From positions 1 to 45,365 of the forward strand of contig JAAELO010000433.1 of assembly GCA_024226555.1 (NCBI GenBank): a DNA stretch of 45,365 nt. Direction: 5' to 3'. Below the pieces are notes generated by a model. It did no database searches, was not told the origin of the DNA, and saw only the letters and a list, made by a program, of their open reading frames with translations. Each line of letters opens with the position of its first letter. Within the stretch, counting starts at the first letter, position 1. Source of the stretch: Desulfobacterales bacterium (GTDB lineage Bacteria > Desulfobacterota > Desulfobacteria > Desulfobacterales > JAAELO01). Made by a program: the position numbers and the translations under genes. Shown one piece after another: positions 12,132 to 21,289 of the stretch.

Positions 12132-13241
12132 TTAGTCATTGGAAAATTGTCTTCTTATGCTAATACTCATCAGAATCCCAATGCCAATCATTGATGTCAA
12201 AACAGATGACCCTCCATAACTAACAAGAGGTAATGGAACACCTACAACTGGCATTAAACCCATTATCATTCCAACATTTATAAACACCTGACAAAAAAGC
12301 ATACTAACTATTCCAACCGCTAAAATTGTCCCAAAAGAATCTCTGCACCCTGCGGCAATATTGAGTCCCCAGACCATAAATGCAAGATATACTACAAGGA
12401 GGAATGACGAGCCGATAAAACCCCATTCTTCAGCAAGAACTGTTAGAATAAAATCTGTATGTTGCTCAGGTAAAAAAGACAATGCATTTTGAGTACCCTC
12501 AAGATAACCTTTACCTGTTATCATACCAGACCCAATTGCGATTTTTGATTGAAAAATATGATAACCAGCTCCCCTTGTATCACTATCAGGACTTAAAAAG
12601 GTTAATATCCTCTGTTTCTGATAATCCTGTAGAAGAAACATCCATACAAATGGTATAAAAGCCGCTCCACTAACAGTCATATAAATAAAAGTTCTTCTGG
12701 CAATCTTAACAAACAGAGTCATAAAAACGGATATTAATAGTATCAGCATGCTTGTGCCAAGATCAGGCTGCTTGGCTATTAAAAGAAATGGAATCATTAC
12801 CAGAATAAATGGAGTCATCAGAGTTTTTAACACAAAACCCTGTCTGGTTACTTTTTTTGAGAAATATCTTGCAAGAATTATTATTACTGCGACCTTAACA
12901 ATTTCAGAAGGTTGTACAGTAACAGGTCCCAATTCAAGCCACCTTTGAGAACCACCAGCCTTTTTCCCAAAAAAATACACAGCTATAAGCAAACATATGC
13001 AAAATATGTAGATCCATATACCCCATTTTTCAAGATTTTTATAACTAATGAGACTAACAATTATCATACAGCACAACCCACATGCGAGCCATATCAGCTG
13101 CTTTTTAAAAAAAACCTGATGGGAGGTTGAACTACCTGCATGTACAGCACTATACAAAACAATAAGGCCGGTAAAACACAGAAGAAGTGTTAAACCTATA
13201 AGTCCCCAGTCAATATTTTCATATATTCTTTTATCAAACAT
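12132..13241 (-). CDS. rodA: Rod shape-determining peptidoglycan glycosyltransferase RodA
   Basis: SEDS-family integral membrane enzyme that polymerises lipid II glycan strands with PBP2 during cell elongation. The 369 residues form about ten transmembrane helices. Family blocks seen include GGSQRWLELGPVTVQPSEIVKV (split as GGSQRWLELG and PVTVQPSEIVKV), KQPDLGTSM, LPEQHTDFI and the C-terminal PLPLVSYGGSSVLT. It is the last gene of the mreB-C-D-mrdA-rodA cluster and starts 15 bases after mrdA. Confidence 0.97.
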   Translation of the reverse strand: MFDKRIYENIDWGLIGLTLLLCFTGLIVLYSAVHAGSSTSHQVFFKKQLIWLACGLCCMIIVSLISYKNLEKWGIWIYIFCICLLIAVYFFGKKAGGSQRWLELGPVTVQPSEIVKVAVIIILARYFSKKVTRQGFVLKTLMTPFILVMIPFLLIAKQPDLGTSMLILLISVFMTLFVKIARRTFIYMTVSGAAFIPFVWMFLLQDYQKQRILTFLSPDSDTRGAGYHIFQSKIAIGSGMITGKGYLEGTQNALSFLPEQHTDFILTVLAEEWGFIGSSFLLVVYLAFMVWGLNIAAGCRDSFGTILAVGIVSMLFCQVFINVGMIMGLMPVVGVPLPLVSYGGSSVLTSMIGIGILMSISIRRQFSND

Positions 13242-13256
13242 CGTTAGGCTTCCTCT

Positions 13257-15320
13257 TTATGGTTCTAAAAACGCTTCTGGTTTTATTTCATCTTCAACAG
13301 AATCTTTCTTTTGCTCAATTAATTCAGAATCACTATTTGATGTCTCTTTTTTTTCAGTTTCATCCTTTAAACCACTATCACTTTCTATTTTTTTCTCTTC
13401 CTGAAGATTAGCTTTGATTTTAACTTTTGGTTTCTCAGGCTCCAATTTAACTTCAGGCTTAATAACAATTTCCTCAATTAGTGGCGGAGGAGGAGGGGGA
13501 TCAGGAATTTTTAAATACTCTCTTATTAATTTCCTTGCAAGGGGGCCAGCAGCACTACCACCATGCTCACCATGTTCAACGATTACGGCTACTGCAATTT
13601 TTGGATCCCTTGATGGAGCATAGGCAACAAACCAGGCATGGGGTTTTAAGCGATATGGAAGGGCTTTTATCTCCTCTGGTGTCATTTTTTTCCTTCCAAC
13701 AACCTGAGCTGTACCAGTCTTTCCACTAATACTAACCTGTTTATCACGAATAATCCAGGCGGTTCCAAGTCTCTGATTAACAACCCTCCACAAACCTTTT
13801 CTTATTATTTTCATAGTTTTCGGCGTTACAGGTAGTTTTCCCAGAATTATCTTTTCATTCTCCATCACAACTTTGGCTGATGCCGTTTCTATTTTTTTAA
13901 CTATTATCGGTTTATATCGTATACCACCATTTGCTATTGAAGAGATCATACCAACAGCCTGAACAGGAGTAACAAGATTATAACTTTGCCCAATGGATAC
14001 TGAAAGAGTATCCCCACCATGCCATGATTTTCCAGCTCTTTTTTTCTTCCATATAATTGTGGGAATCAAACCCTTTGACTCATGATCAAGATCGATTCCT
14101 GTTCTTTCACCAAAACCACAAGCTCTTGAATACCAAGCAATCCTATCGACACCAAGCTTCTGACCAACCTGATAGAAAAAAACATCACAGGATTCTTTAA
14201 GAGCATCTTTTATATTTACATTTCCATGTCCACCTGGTTTCCAACATCTGAAGACACGATTTCCATACTTATGATAACCTGGGCAATTAACAATAGTATC
14301 TTCATCGACAACACCCTCTTCAAGAGCTGCAATTGCGGTAACTATTTTATAAATTGAAGCCGGTGGGTAATTTCCCTGCACAGCCTTGTTTTCCATTGGA
14401 CGATTTTTATTGGATATCATTTTATTCCATTTGGAATGGCTCATTCCACCAATAAAATCATTTTGATCAAAAGTCGGGCTGCTCGCGATAGCAATAATTT
14501 CACCATTTGAAGGATCCATAGCAACAATTGACCCGACTTTGCCGATTAATAATTCCTCAGCTTTTTTCTGTACATTATGGTTAATTGTAAGAAAGAGATT
14601 ATTACCAGGCTTTGCCTTTATAGTATTTAAAACCCTAACGACTTTACCAGTAACATCAACCTCTACAAGACGTTCCCCGCTTTTTCCCCTAAGATATTTC
14701 TCATAGATTTTTTCAACACCAAATTTGCCTATACTGTCTCCACCTTTAGCCCACTTATATTTCTTGCTTTTTAATTCTTTTAAGCTTATGGCACTTAAAT
14801 ACCCAATAATATGTGAAGCACGTCTGCTTTTTAGATAATTCCTATGAGACTTAACATTAACAAACACACCTGGAAGATCAAATTTTCTGACCTCAAGCTT
14901 TGCAAGCACATCTCTTTCAATATCTTTATTTAATGTAAAATGCTTATAAGATTGACTTCTTTTAATTTTTGAAACCTTCTTATTTAGCTCCACAACAGGA
15001 ATGCCTGTATAATTTGATAATTTTTTCAGGGTTTTTTTGAGAGGTTTTGCACTTCTTTTTATAATACTAATATTGTATTGAGGTCTGTTCTCAACAAGTA
15101 GTACTCCCTGACTGTCATAAATAAGCCCTCTTGTGGATTCAATTTGCTGAAGATGTATTCTATTATTTTCAGATCTATCCCTATACTCTTGCCCTTTATA
15201 TATTTGCAAATAAAAAAGTCTGAACACTAAAAGCAAAACTAACACAGTTATACATACAACAAAGATTCCGAGTCTCTGCTTATACCAATCATTATCAGGA
15301 GTATCTAAATATTGTTTCAT
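13257..15320 (-). CDS. mrdA: Penicillin-binding protein 2 (elongation transpeptidase)
   Basis: Class B PBP that cross-links peptidoglycan in the elongasome. One membrane anchor (about residues 17-40) is followed by a dimerisation/pedestal domain and then the transpeptidase domain. The domain carries nucleophile Ser322 in SIYK, the SCD motif and KTGTAQV. At 687 residues it is longer than E. coli PBP2 (633). The extra length is a Pro-rich then Lys/Glu-rich tail after about residue 605 (DPPPPPPLIEEIV..), which looks disordered and periplasmic. Its start overlaps the mreD stop by four bases. Confidence 0.96.
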   Translation of the reverse strand: MKQYLDTPDNDWYKQRLGIFVVCITVLVLLLVFRLFYLQIYKGQEYRDRSENNRIHLQQIESTRGLIYDSQGVLLVENRPQYNISIIKRSAKPLKKTLKKLSNYTGIPVVELNKKVSKIKRSQSYKHFTLNKDIERDVLAKLEVRKFDLPGVFVNVKSHRNYLKSRRASHIIGYLSAISLKELKSKKYKWAKGGDSIGKFGVEKIYEKYLRGKSGERLVEVDVTGKVVRVLNTIKAKPGNNLFLTINHNVQKKAEELLIGKVGSIVAMDPSNGEIIAIASSPTFDQNDFIGGMSHSKWNKMISNKNRPMENKAVQGNYPPASIYKIVTAIAALEEGVVDEDTIVNCPGYHKYGNRVFRCWKPGGHGNVNIKDALKESCDVFFYQVGQKLGVDRIAWYSRACGFGERTGIDLDHESKGLIPTIIWKKKRAGKSWHGGDTLSVSIGQSYNLVTPVQAVGMISSIANGGIRYKPIIVKKIETASAKVVMENEKIILGKLPVTPKTMKIIRKGLWRVVNQRLGTAWIIRDKQVSISGKTGTAQVVGRKKMTPEEIKALPYRLKPHAWFVAYAPSRDPKIAVAVIVEHGEHGGSAAGPLARKLIREYLKIPDPPPPPPLIEEIVIKPEVKLEPEKPKVKIKANLQEEKKIESDSGLKDETEKKETSNSDSELIEQKKDSVEDEIKPEAFLEP

Positions 15321-15835
15321 ACACTTCTACTTTTAAAAAAATATTTGAAAATCTTTTCCCATCGCTCCTGAACTGTAAACATTACCACTATAATAAATGG
15401 ACCTGTGATAACAGCGCATAAAACATTAACAATAATTCTGTACACAGCTACGGCCGTCACATAAAATCTGGTTTCTCCTGCAAAAAAAGGAACAACGAAA
15501 AAAATATTTTCAAGCAAAACACCACTTGCTACTGCCACAGGTAACAGAATAAAACTTCCGGAATCCAAAAAACGACCAAGCCACCTAACACCAAAATAAA
15601 CCCACAGGTAAGCAGTTAAATACAACCCCATGGGAGCCCCTGATAAGCTATCCATAACAAGACTTATAATTAAAACCGAAGGCAGCCCCTCTTTTAGTTG
15701 TTTATATGTTCCAAGGTATATAATAAAAAGAAGAATTAAATCATAAAATGATATTTGCGGAGCAATCATTGGAAATACAGAAGTCTGTACAATTATTAGT
15801 ATAACACATGTTATGAGGTAAAAAAGATATGACAT
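15317..15835 (-). CDS. mreD: Rod shape-determining protein MreD
   Basis: Small integral membrane protein of the elongasome that partners MreC. The 172 residues form about five or six hydrophobic helices, with the MreD-like block LKEGLPSVLIISLVMDSLSG (about 47-66) followed by GAPMGLYLTAYL. Sequence conservation is weak in this family. Placement between mreC (3 bases away) and mrdA makes the call firm. Confidence 0.9.
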   Translation of the reverse strand: MSYLFYLITCVILIIVQTSVFPMIAPQISFYDLILLFIIYLGTYKQLKEGLPSVLIISLVMDSLSGAPMGLYLTAYLWVYFGVRWLGRFLDSGSFILLPVAVASGVLLENIFFVVPFFAGETRFYVTAVAVYRIIVNVLCAVITGPFIIVVMFTVQERWEKIFKYFFKSRSV

Positions 15836-15838
15836 ACA

Positions 15839-16666
15839 TTACATTTTACTTTTAGTTTTAGTTGTTTGGATAACAAGAACTTCTTCCAGTTTCTCAAAAT
15901 CAACGAATGGCGTTACAATGACATCCTGAAAAATTCCTGCATTTGGTCTTACAACCTTTGTGACCTTACCAATCCTTAAACCCTTAGGATACAAACCATC
16001 CAGGCCTGATGAGATTATAATATCCCCAACCCTGATATCATTCTTTAAAAGTGCATAATCTAAGAAACACCTGTCTGTTGATTCACCTTTAATTACTCCT
16101 CTTGCTCTGTTTCTTTGAATCAAAGCATCAACAGCACTGTTTCTATCTTCAATCAGTAATACTTTGGAATGATTCAAAGCAACTTCAGTAACCTGCCCAA
16201 CGACACCTTCCGAAACAACTACAGACAAACCACTTCTAATTCCCTGGGCACTTCCCTGATCTATGATTACAGTTTTAAACCATTTTGACATGTCCCTACC
16301 AATTACTTTTGCAGCTTTGGTTGAGAAATAATGATTTTGCTTGAAGGAAAGGAGCTTTTTTAACCGTTCATTTTCATAAGCAACTTCAATATACTTATTT
16401 TTTTCTTTGGTTACTACACCTAATTTTTTTCTTAGGATTTCATTTTCTCTGGACACAGATATAAGTAAAAAGTAGTTTGACCACACACTTTTGAAACTAC
16501 GGATAGATTTAGAAACGACAGATTGTACCGGACTAATCCCGTATAAAGCAAAACGTTGGAAACCACTTGATGAGTTCTTAGTTTTACCAATTCTCGATAA
16601 GCCGATAATGTTAACAATAATAAGAATAACAACACCGACTATAATAAAAGTTTTTCTGGAAATCAT
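15839..16666 (-). CDS. mreC: Rod shape-determining protein MreC
   Basis: Bitopic periplasmic scaffold that activates PBP2/RodA. The 275-residue protein has one N-terminal membrane helix (TFIIVGVVILIIVNIIGL) and a coiled coil (about 60-100, NEILRKKLGVVTKEKNKYIE). The paired beta-barrel domains are marked by VIGRDMSKWFKTVIIDQGS, GVVGQVTEV and GLDGLYPKGLRIGKV. It starts 3 bases after mreB, consistent with one operon. Confidence 0.95.
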   Translation of the reverse strand: MISRKTFIIVGVVILIIVNIIGLSRIGKTKNSSSGFQRFALYGISPVQSVVSKSIRSFKSVWSNYFLLISVSRENEILRKKLGVVTKEKNKYIEVAYENERLKKLLSFKQNHYFSTKAAKVIGRDMSKWFKTVIIDQGSAQGIRSGLSVVVSEGVVGQVTEVALNHSKVLLIEDRNSAVDALIQRNRARGVIKGESTDRCFLDYALLKNDIRVGDIIISSGLDGLYPKGLRIGKVTKVVRPNAGIFQDVIVTPFVDFEKLEEVLVIQTTKTKSKM

Positions 16667-16669
16667 TTA

Positions 16670-17719
<1,050 letters not shown>

Positions 17720-17903
17720 TCATGCACAATTTTATTATCAATATATTAAAAGATTGCTAACAAACATATTATTTTTTTACAAGGAAAATCGCATAATCAT
17801 TTTAATTCATATATTTTTAACACAGATAAAGAGAAATAAGCTATATGAAAATTACATAATAAATAAAATATACAAAAGAAAGAGTTTCGTATATCTCTTC
17901 AAT

Positions 17904-18998
17904 TCATCTATTAATAAGGGTTTTTCCAAGAATTACTGACATTACAGTATCGTGTATTAGAGGTCTGAATTTTCTGATTTTTATATTTTCACGGGTTGGA
18001 TGTACCCTGTTTGTTAAAAGAATTACAATAATATCTCTCTCAAGGTCAATCCAGAAGGATGTTCCCGTAAACCCTAAATGACCAATACTGTTTTTAGAAA
18101 AAAAACGTCCACTACTTGGGCTTTCGCCATCTGGAGAATCAAACCCTAAGGGTTTATTAAAAGTTCCTTGTTTGTTAAGAAATTTATTTAACAAATCTCT
18201 TTTAAAAAAAGTATTTCCTGGGTTCATATAAGAAAAGACGATCTCTTTGAGAAGTGCAGATATTCCATCAATTGTTCCAAATAATCCTGCATGCCCACAA
18301 ATTCCCCCAACAGCATAACAGTTATCATCATGAACTAATCCTTCAAGTAATCCACGGTAAGAACAATCTTCAGTTTTCGCAAATTTATATCTGTTTTTAT
18401 CCGGCGTCATACCTGTATAAAAAAGAGAATCAATATTCATAGTTTTATATATCTGCGAAGTAATATGTTCTAACGACACTCCTGAAACTTTCTCAACTAT
18501 AAACTCAAGAAGCATAAAGCCTAAATCACTATAAAGAATTGTCTTACCTGGTTTGGCTATCATTTTTTCATCAATTATAAAATCCCTTAATTTATCTTTT
18601 CTCTTTACCAGATCAATTTTTAATAGGTCATTAAAATATTCTCTGTGAGCAGGCAATCCTGAAGTATGATCGAGCAATTGGGATATCAGAATATTACCCT
18701 TTTTATCTTTCAATCCATCAATATACTCAGATATCGGTTTATCAAGTTCTATTTTCTTTTCATCAATAAGCTTCATCACTGCAAGAGTGGTTGCACATGG
18801 TTTAGTTAAAGATGCCAGATCATAAACTGTATCTAATGATATCTTATCCAAGCTGATATAATCCCTAACTCCAAAACACTCTTTGAACAAAGTTCTTCCG
18901 CTTTTGATAACATGAAGGGTTCCTCCTGGAAATACTTTAGCAGTAATACCTTCCTCCATTGTTTCTCTAACTCTATCCCAATTAGGTTTCGATTCCAT
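17904..18998 (-). CDS. Serine hydrolase, beta-lactamase / penicillin-binding-protein-like family
   Basis: A 364-residue protein of the class C beta-lactamase-like serine hydrolase family (PF00144 type). The catalytic SxxK is SLTK in YDLASLTKPCATT, the Tyr motif is YSDLGF, and a HLGFTGTS block matches the third (KTG-equivalent) region. No clear signal peptide is visible, so a cytoplasmic location is possible. It starts 5 bases after an LD-carboxypeptidase gene, which suggests a joint role in muropeptide trimming or recycling. Substrate cannot be read from sequence. Confidence 0.85.
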   Translation of the reverse strand: MESKPNWDRVRETMEEGITAKVFPGGTLHVIKSGRTLFKECFGVRDYISLDKISLDTVYDLASLTKPCATTLAVMKLIDEKKIELDKPISEYIDGLKDKKGNILISQLLDHTSGLPAHREYFNDLLKIDLVKRKDKLRDFIIDEKMIAKPGKTILYSDLGFMLLEFIVEKVSGVSLEHITSQIYKTMNIDSLFYTGMTPDKNRYKFAKTEDCSYRGLLEGLVHDDNCYAVGGICGHAGLFGTIDGISALLKEIVFSYMNPGNTFFKRDLLNKFLNKQGTFNKPLGFDSPDGESPSSGRFFSKNSIGHLGFTGTSFWIDLERDIIVILLTNRVHPTRENIKIRKFRPLIHDTVMSVILGKTLINR

Positions 18999-19003
18999 AG
19001 TTT

Positions 19004-19882
19004 TTATAGTTTTATTTTAAGAGTTCCTGTGTCTGTTTGAAGCTTTCCATATGAACCTATTGGGATGATTTCATTAATATTTCCATGTCCAAAACCCATA
19101 CCCGCAAGGATTGGAATATTGTGACCTATAAATCTCTCTTCAACCAATTTATATAAATTTTCCATATCACCACAATTTTTAAAAGATCCTAATATAAGAC
19201 CTTTAATGTTATTGGTAAGCCCTGAAAGGTGGAGGTGGGTTAGCATTCTATCTATTTTATAAAGGGGTTCTCCAATATCTTCTATAAACATTATTTTATT
19301 ATTAAGATTGGGTTGATAGATAGTTCCGATCATATGACTTAGAATGCATAGATTACCACCAATAAGTTCACCTTCACAAATTCCTGAGTTTATCACAAAT
19401 GGATCAACTGATTTAATGGAATATGAGTCTTCTTTTTTCAAAGATAATACTGAAAAAATTCTTTCTATATTCTTTCTTTCTAAAAGATTAAGACTTGTAA
19501 CAACAGGCCCGTGATATGTTTTCAATTTAGACTTTTCATGAAAAGCTATTAACAGAGATGTTACATCACTAAAACCAATGAAAGGTTTTGGATTTTTATA
19601 AATCAAATCAAAATCTATCTTATCAATAATCCTTTGAGCACCATAACCGCCCCGGGCACAAAAAATTGCTTTTACATCTTTATTAAGAAACATCTCTGTC
19701 AAAGTTTTTAATCTAAGGGAATCAGAACCTGCAAGATAACCTTCTTTTTCATAAACAGCAGGGGGTATTAAAACATTGTAACCCATCTCTTCAATGATTT
19801 TGATACCATCATTAAATCTGTCAATCTCAAATCCACCCGAGGTTGCTACAATACCAATAGTGTCGCCTTTTTTAAGATTCAA
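19004..19882 (-). CDS. LD-carboxypeptidase (peptidase family S66, LdcA/MccF-like)
   Basis: Serine peptidase expected to remove the terminal D-Ala from murein tetrapeptides during cell-wall recycling. The 292-residue protein matches the S66 fold. It has IVATSGG near the N-terminus and ARGGYGAQRI at about 76-85. The presumed catalytic triad is Ser105 (GFSDVTSL), Glu201 (FIEDIGEP) and His266 (GFGHGN). No signal peptide is seen, as expected for a cytoplasmic LdcA. A microcin-C-type immunity role (MccF) is the alternative in this family. It is co-transcribed with the downstream serine hydrolase. Confidence 0.88.
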   Translation of the reverse strand: MNLKKGDTIGIVATSGGFEIDRFNDGIKIIEEMGYNVLIPPAVYEKEGYLAGSDSLRLKTLTEMFLNKDVKAIFCARGGYGAQRIIDKIDFDLIYKNPKPFIGFSDVTSLLIAFHEKSKLKTYHGPVVTSLNLLERKNIERIFSVLSLKKEDSYSIKSVDPFVINSGICEGELIGGNLCILSHMIGTIYQPNLNNKIMFIEDIGEPLYKIDRMLTHLHLSGLTNNIKGLILGSFKNCGDMENLYKLVEERFIGHNIPILAGMGFGHGNINEIIPIGSYGKLQTDTGTLKIKL

Positions 19883-20191
19883 AATAACCTCTTTGTAAAA
19901 TTTTTTTTTATTTAGCTTAACATCTTATTAGGTATCTATGGAATCAATAAAAGAGATTTTTAAAATTCAAAAGCAGAATGTTTATTTCAAAATTAGGTTT
20001 AAGACTATCTAAAGGGAACCTCTAAATAATTAGAAGAGTATTTGCAATAGCAAGAAAATGGACAGTCCAATATAATTAAACCATTTTAATTTGGGTTAAG
20101 ATCTTGCTTTAAACAAACTATAATGGGAAAGACCGAATTAAGTTAAACCTTTTTAATTCGGCTCATAATAATAACAAGCTTTTATTATGGA
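19883..20191. other. Intergenic region with repeat remnant and stacked inverted repeats
   Basis: No gene is seen. One end of the MITE-like family (GGGAACCTCTAAATAATTAG) lies at about 20014-20033. Three successive hairpins follow: CCAA..AATTAAA/TTTAATT..TTGG (about 20087-20115), a perfect 9-bp CCGAATTAA/TTAATTCGG pair (20133-20161), and CATAATAA/TTATTATG (about 20164-20189). The last two directly precede the tRNA promoter. Confidence 0.6.
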
Positions 20192-20220
20192 TTGACAAAC
20201 AAATTATCTAATGATAGATA
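20192..20220 (+). promoter_or_regulatory. Promoter of tRNA-Pro
   Basis: A perfect TTGACA (20192-20197) is followed, after exactly 17 bases, by TAGATA (20215-20220). The tRNA 5' end lies 12 bases beyond the -10 box. Consensus quality and spacing make this the clearest promoter in the window. Confidence 0.85.
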
Positions 20221-20232
20221 AAAAGACTTTGG

Positions 20233-20309
20233 CGGGGTGTAGCGCAGCCTGGTAGCGCACTTGCATGGGGTGCAAGGGGCCGGAAGTTCGAATCTTCTCA
20301 CCCCGACCA
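20233..20309 (+). tRNA. tRNA-Pro (anticodon GGG)
   Basis: The 77-base sequence folds as a full cloverleaf: acceptor CGGGGTG/CACCCCG, D stem GCGC/GCGC, anticodon stem CTTGC/GCAAG with loop ATGGGGT, and T arm GGAAG-TTCGAAT-CTTCT. CCA is encoded. The loop gives anticodon GGG (20267-20269), reading proline CCC/CCU. The C1-G72 pair is typical of bacterial tRNA-Pro. It is a lone plus-strand gene among minus-strand genes, with its own promoter. No integrase or attachment duplication is seen next to it. Confidence 0.97.
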
Positions 20310-20326
20310 ATCAAATATTTGAGCGA

Positions 20327-20530
20327 TTAAAATTTTGGTGTTCTTTGCTCACCATTGGATAATTCAATTTCGAGTTTATTTACTCTTCTTTCCAAAGTAA
20401 GGATATATTCTTCCATCATATCAATGTATTTAGCAAGCGGTCTAGATATATCAAGCTCTTTCTGTTTTTCTATTAATCTTTTCTTAAGATCTTCTTCTGT
20501 TTCAATACGGCGTTCTTCAAGAGTTGGCAT
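20327..20530 (-). CDS. Short hypothetical protein with coiled coil
   Basis: A 67-residue charged protein beginning MPTLEERR. The ATG at 20530 is chosen because a GGGGGA ribosome-binding site precedes it. The ATG at 20542 would start inside that site. The sequence is helical and rich in Glu/Lys/Arg, with a C-terminal heptad-like stretch (YILTLERRVNKLEIEL). I do not recognise a family. It ends 17 bases from the convergent tRNA-Pro gene. Confidence 0.55.
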   Translation of the reverse strand: MPTLEERRIETEEDLKKRLIEKQKELDISRPLAKYIDMMEEYILTLERRVNKLEIELSNGEQRTPKF

Positions 20531-20682
20531 AATATCCCCCATAAAAAAAAGACAATAATTTAAAACTTTAAAATTTGATAAGGATACCTATAGACAGGTT
20601 AACAAGGTTCAAGGTATCCATCAGGTAAGATAATACAATAATACATACTCACATTCAAGAGAAATCAAATAGTTACAAATAT

Positions 20683-20771
20683 AAGGAGAAATCTCTAAAA
20701 AATTCCTACAAAACAAAAGGCTTTAGTTTTGTTTGTTTTGACTGAACTACTGCGTTCTTTTAAAGGATCCC
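20683..20771. repeat. Degenerate remnant of the MITE-like element
   Basis: Between the 67-residue ORF and the CNBD gene, TTGACTGAACTACTGCGTTC (20738-20757) closely matches the TTGACCGAACTACTGCGTTG interior of the copy at 29547. ATCTCTAAAAAATTCC on the left and GGATCCC on the right resemble worn inverted ends. The internal spacing is shortened, so this is a decayed or internally deleted copy. Confidence 0.55.
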
Positions 20772-20794
20772 AATCCCAATAAGTAAAAATTCAA

Positions 20795-21271
20795 TTATTC
20801 AAGAGCATTGATCTCAGAATGTGCTGTAATAGCTCTGATAAATTGATCTGTTCTGTGATTAAGTCTTTCTTTCAGGACATTCATAATTTTTTGCATTAAC
20901 TGATATCCCATAGTGTGATTCTTATCAAGTAAGTCTGTAATTGCTTCACCATTGATAATATAGACTTCACAGTAATCTGAACAAACTGCTTTTGTTGTAT
21001 AAAGTCCTTCATCTATAATACTAGACCATCCAAAAGCATCGCCCTGTGATATAGTTCCAACTGTCACAGTTATTTTATCTGAAATACTCTGTTCAAGTAA
21101 GACTGTTCCTTTCTTTAACATAAAAAAAACATCAGCAACGTCATCTTCTTTGAAAATAACTTCATTTTCATTATATTTATTGAGCTCTACATAGGGTAAT
21201 ATCTGCTCTATCATTTCATTATCTATTGAACTGAAAATATCTATTTTTCTAAGATCATCAACTGAAATCAT
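20795..21271 (-). CDS. Cyclic nucleotide-binding domain protein
   Basis: A 158-residue protein consisting of one CNBD (cNMP-binding, CRP-like beta roll), seen in VFFMLKKGTVLLEQ, GTISQGDAFGWSSIID and TTKAVCSDYCEVYIINGEAI. A C-terminal helix follows (LMQKIMNVLKERLNHRTDQF). There is no helix-turn-helix, so it is not a transcription factor by itself. The usual PRxAAT-like phosphate cassette is not clear (LYTTKAVCS), so ligand binding is uncertain. It lies 18 bases downstream of the last antiporter gene, which suggests a regulatory subunit of the membrane complex. Confidence 0.8.
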   Translation of the reverse strand: MISVDDLRKIDIFSSIDNEMIEQILPYVELNKYNENEVIFKEDDVADVFFMLKKGTVLLEQSISDKITVTVGTISQGDAFGWSSIIDEGLYTTKAVCSDYCEVYIINGEAITDLLDKNHTMGYQLMQKIMNVLKERLNHRTDQFIRAITAHSEINALE

Positions 21272-21289
21272 TTTCCCACCTTTTATTTA

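Noticed and set aside
20233-20309. tRNA-Pro as an attachment site for an integrated island
   Set aside because: No integrase nearby and no direct repeat of the tRNA 3' end in the window.
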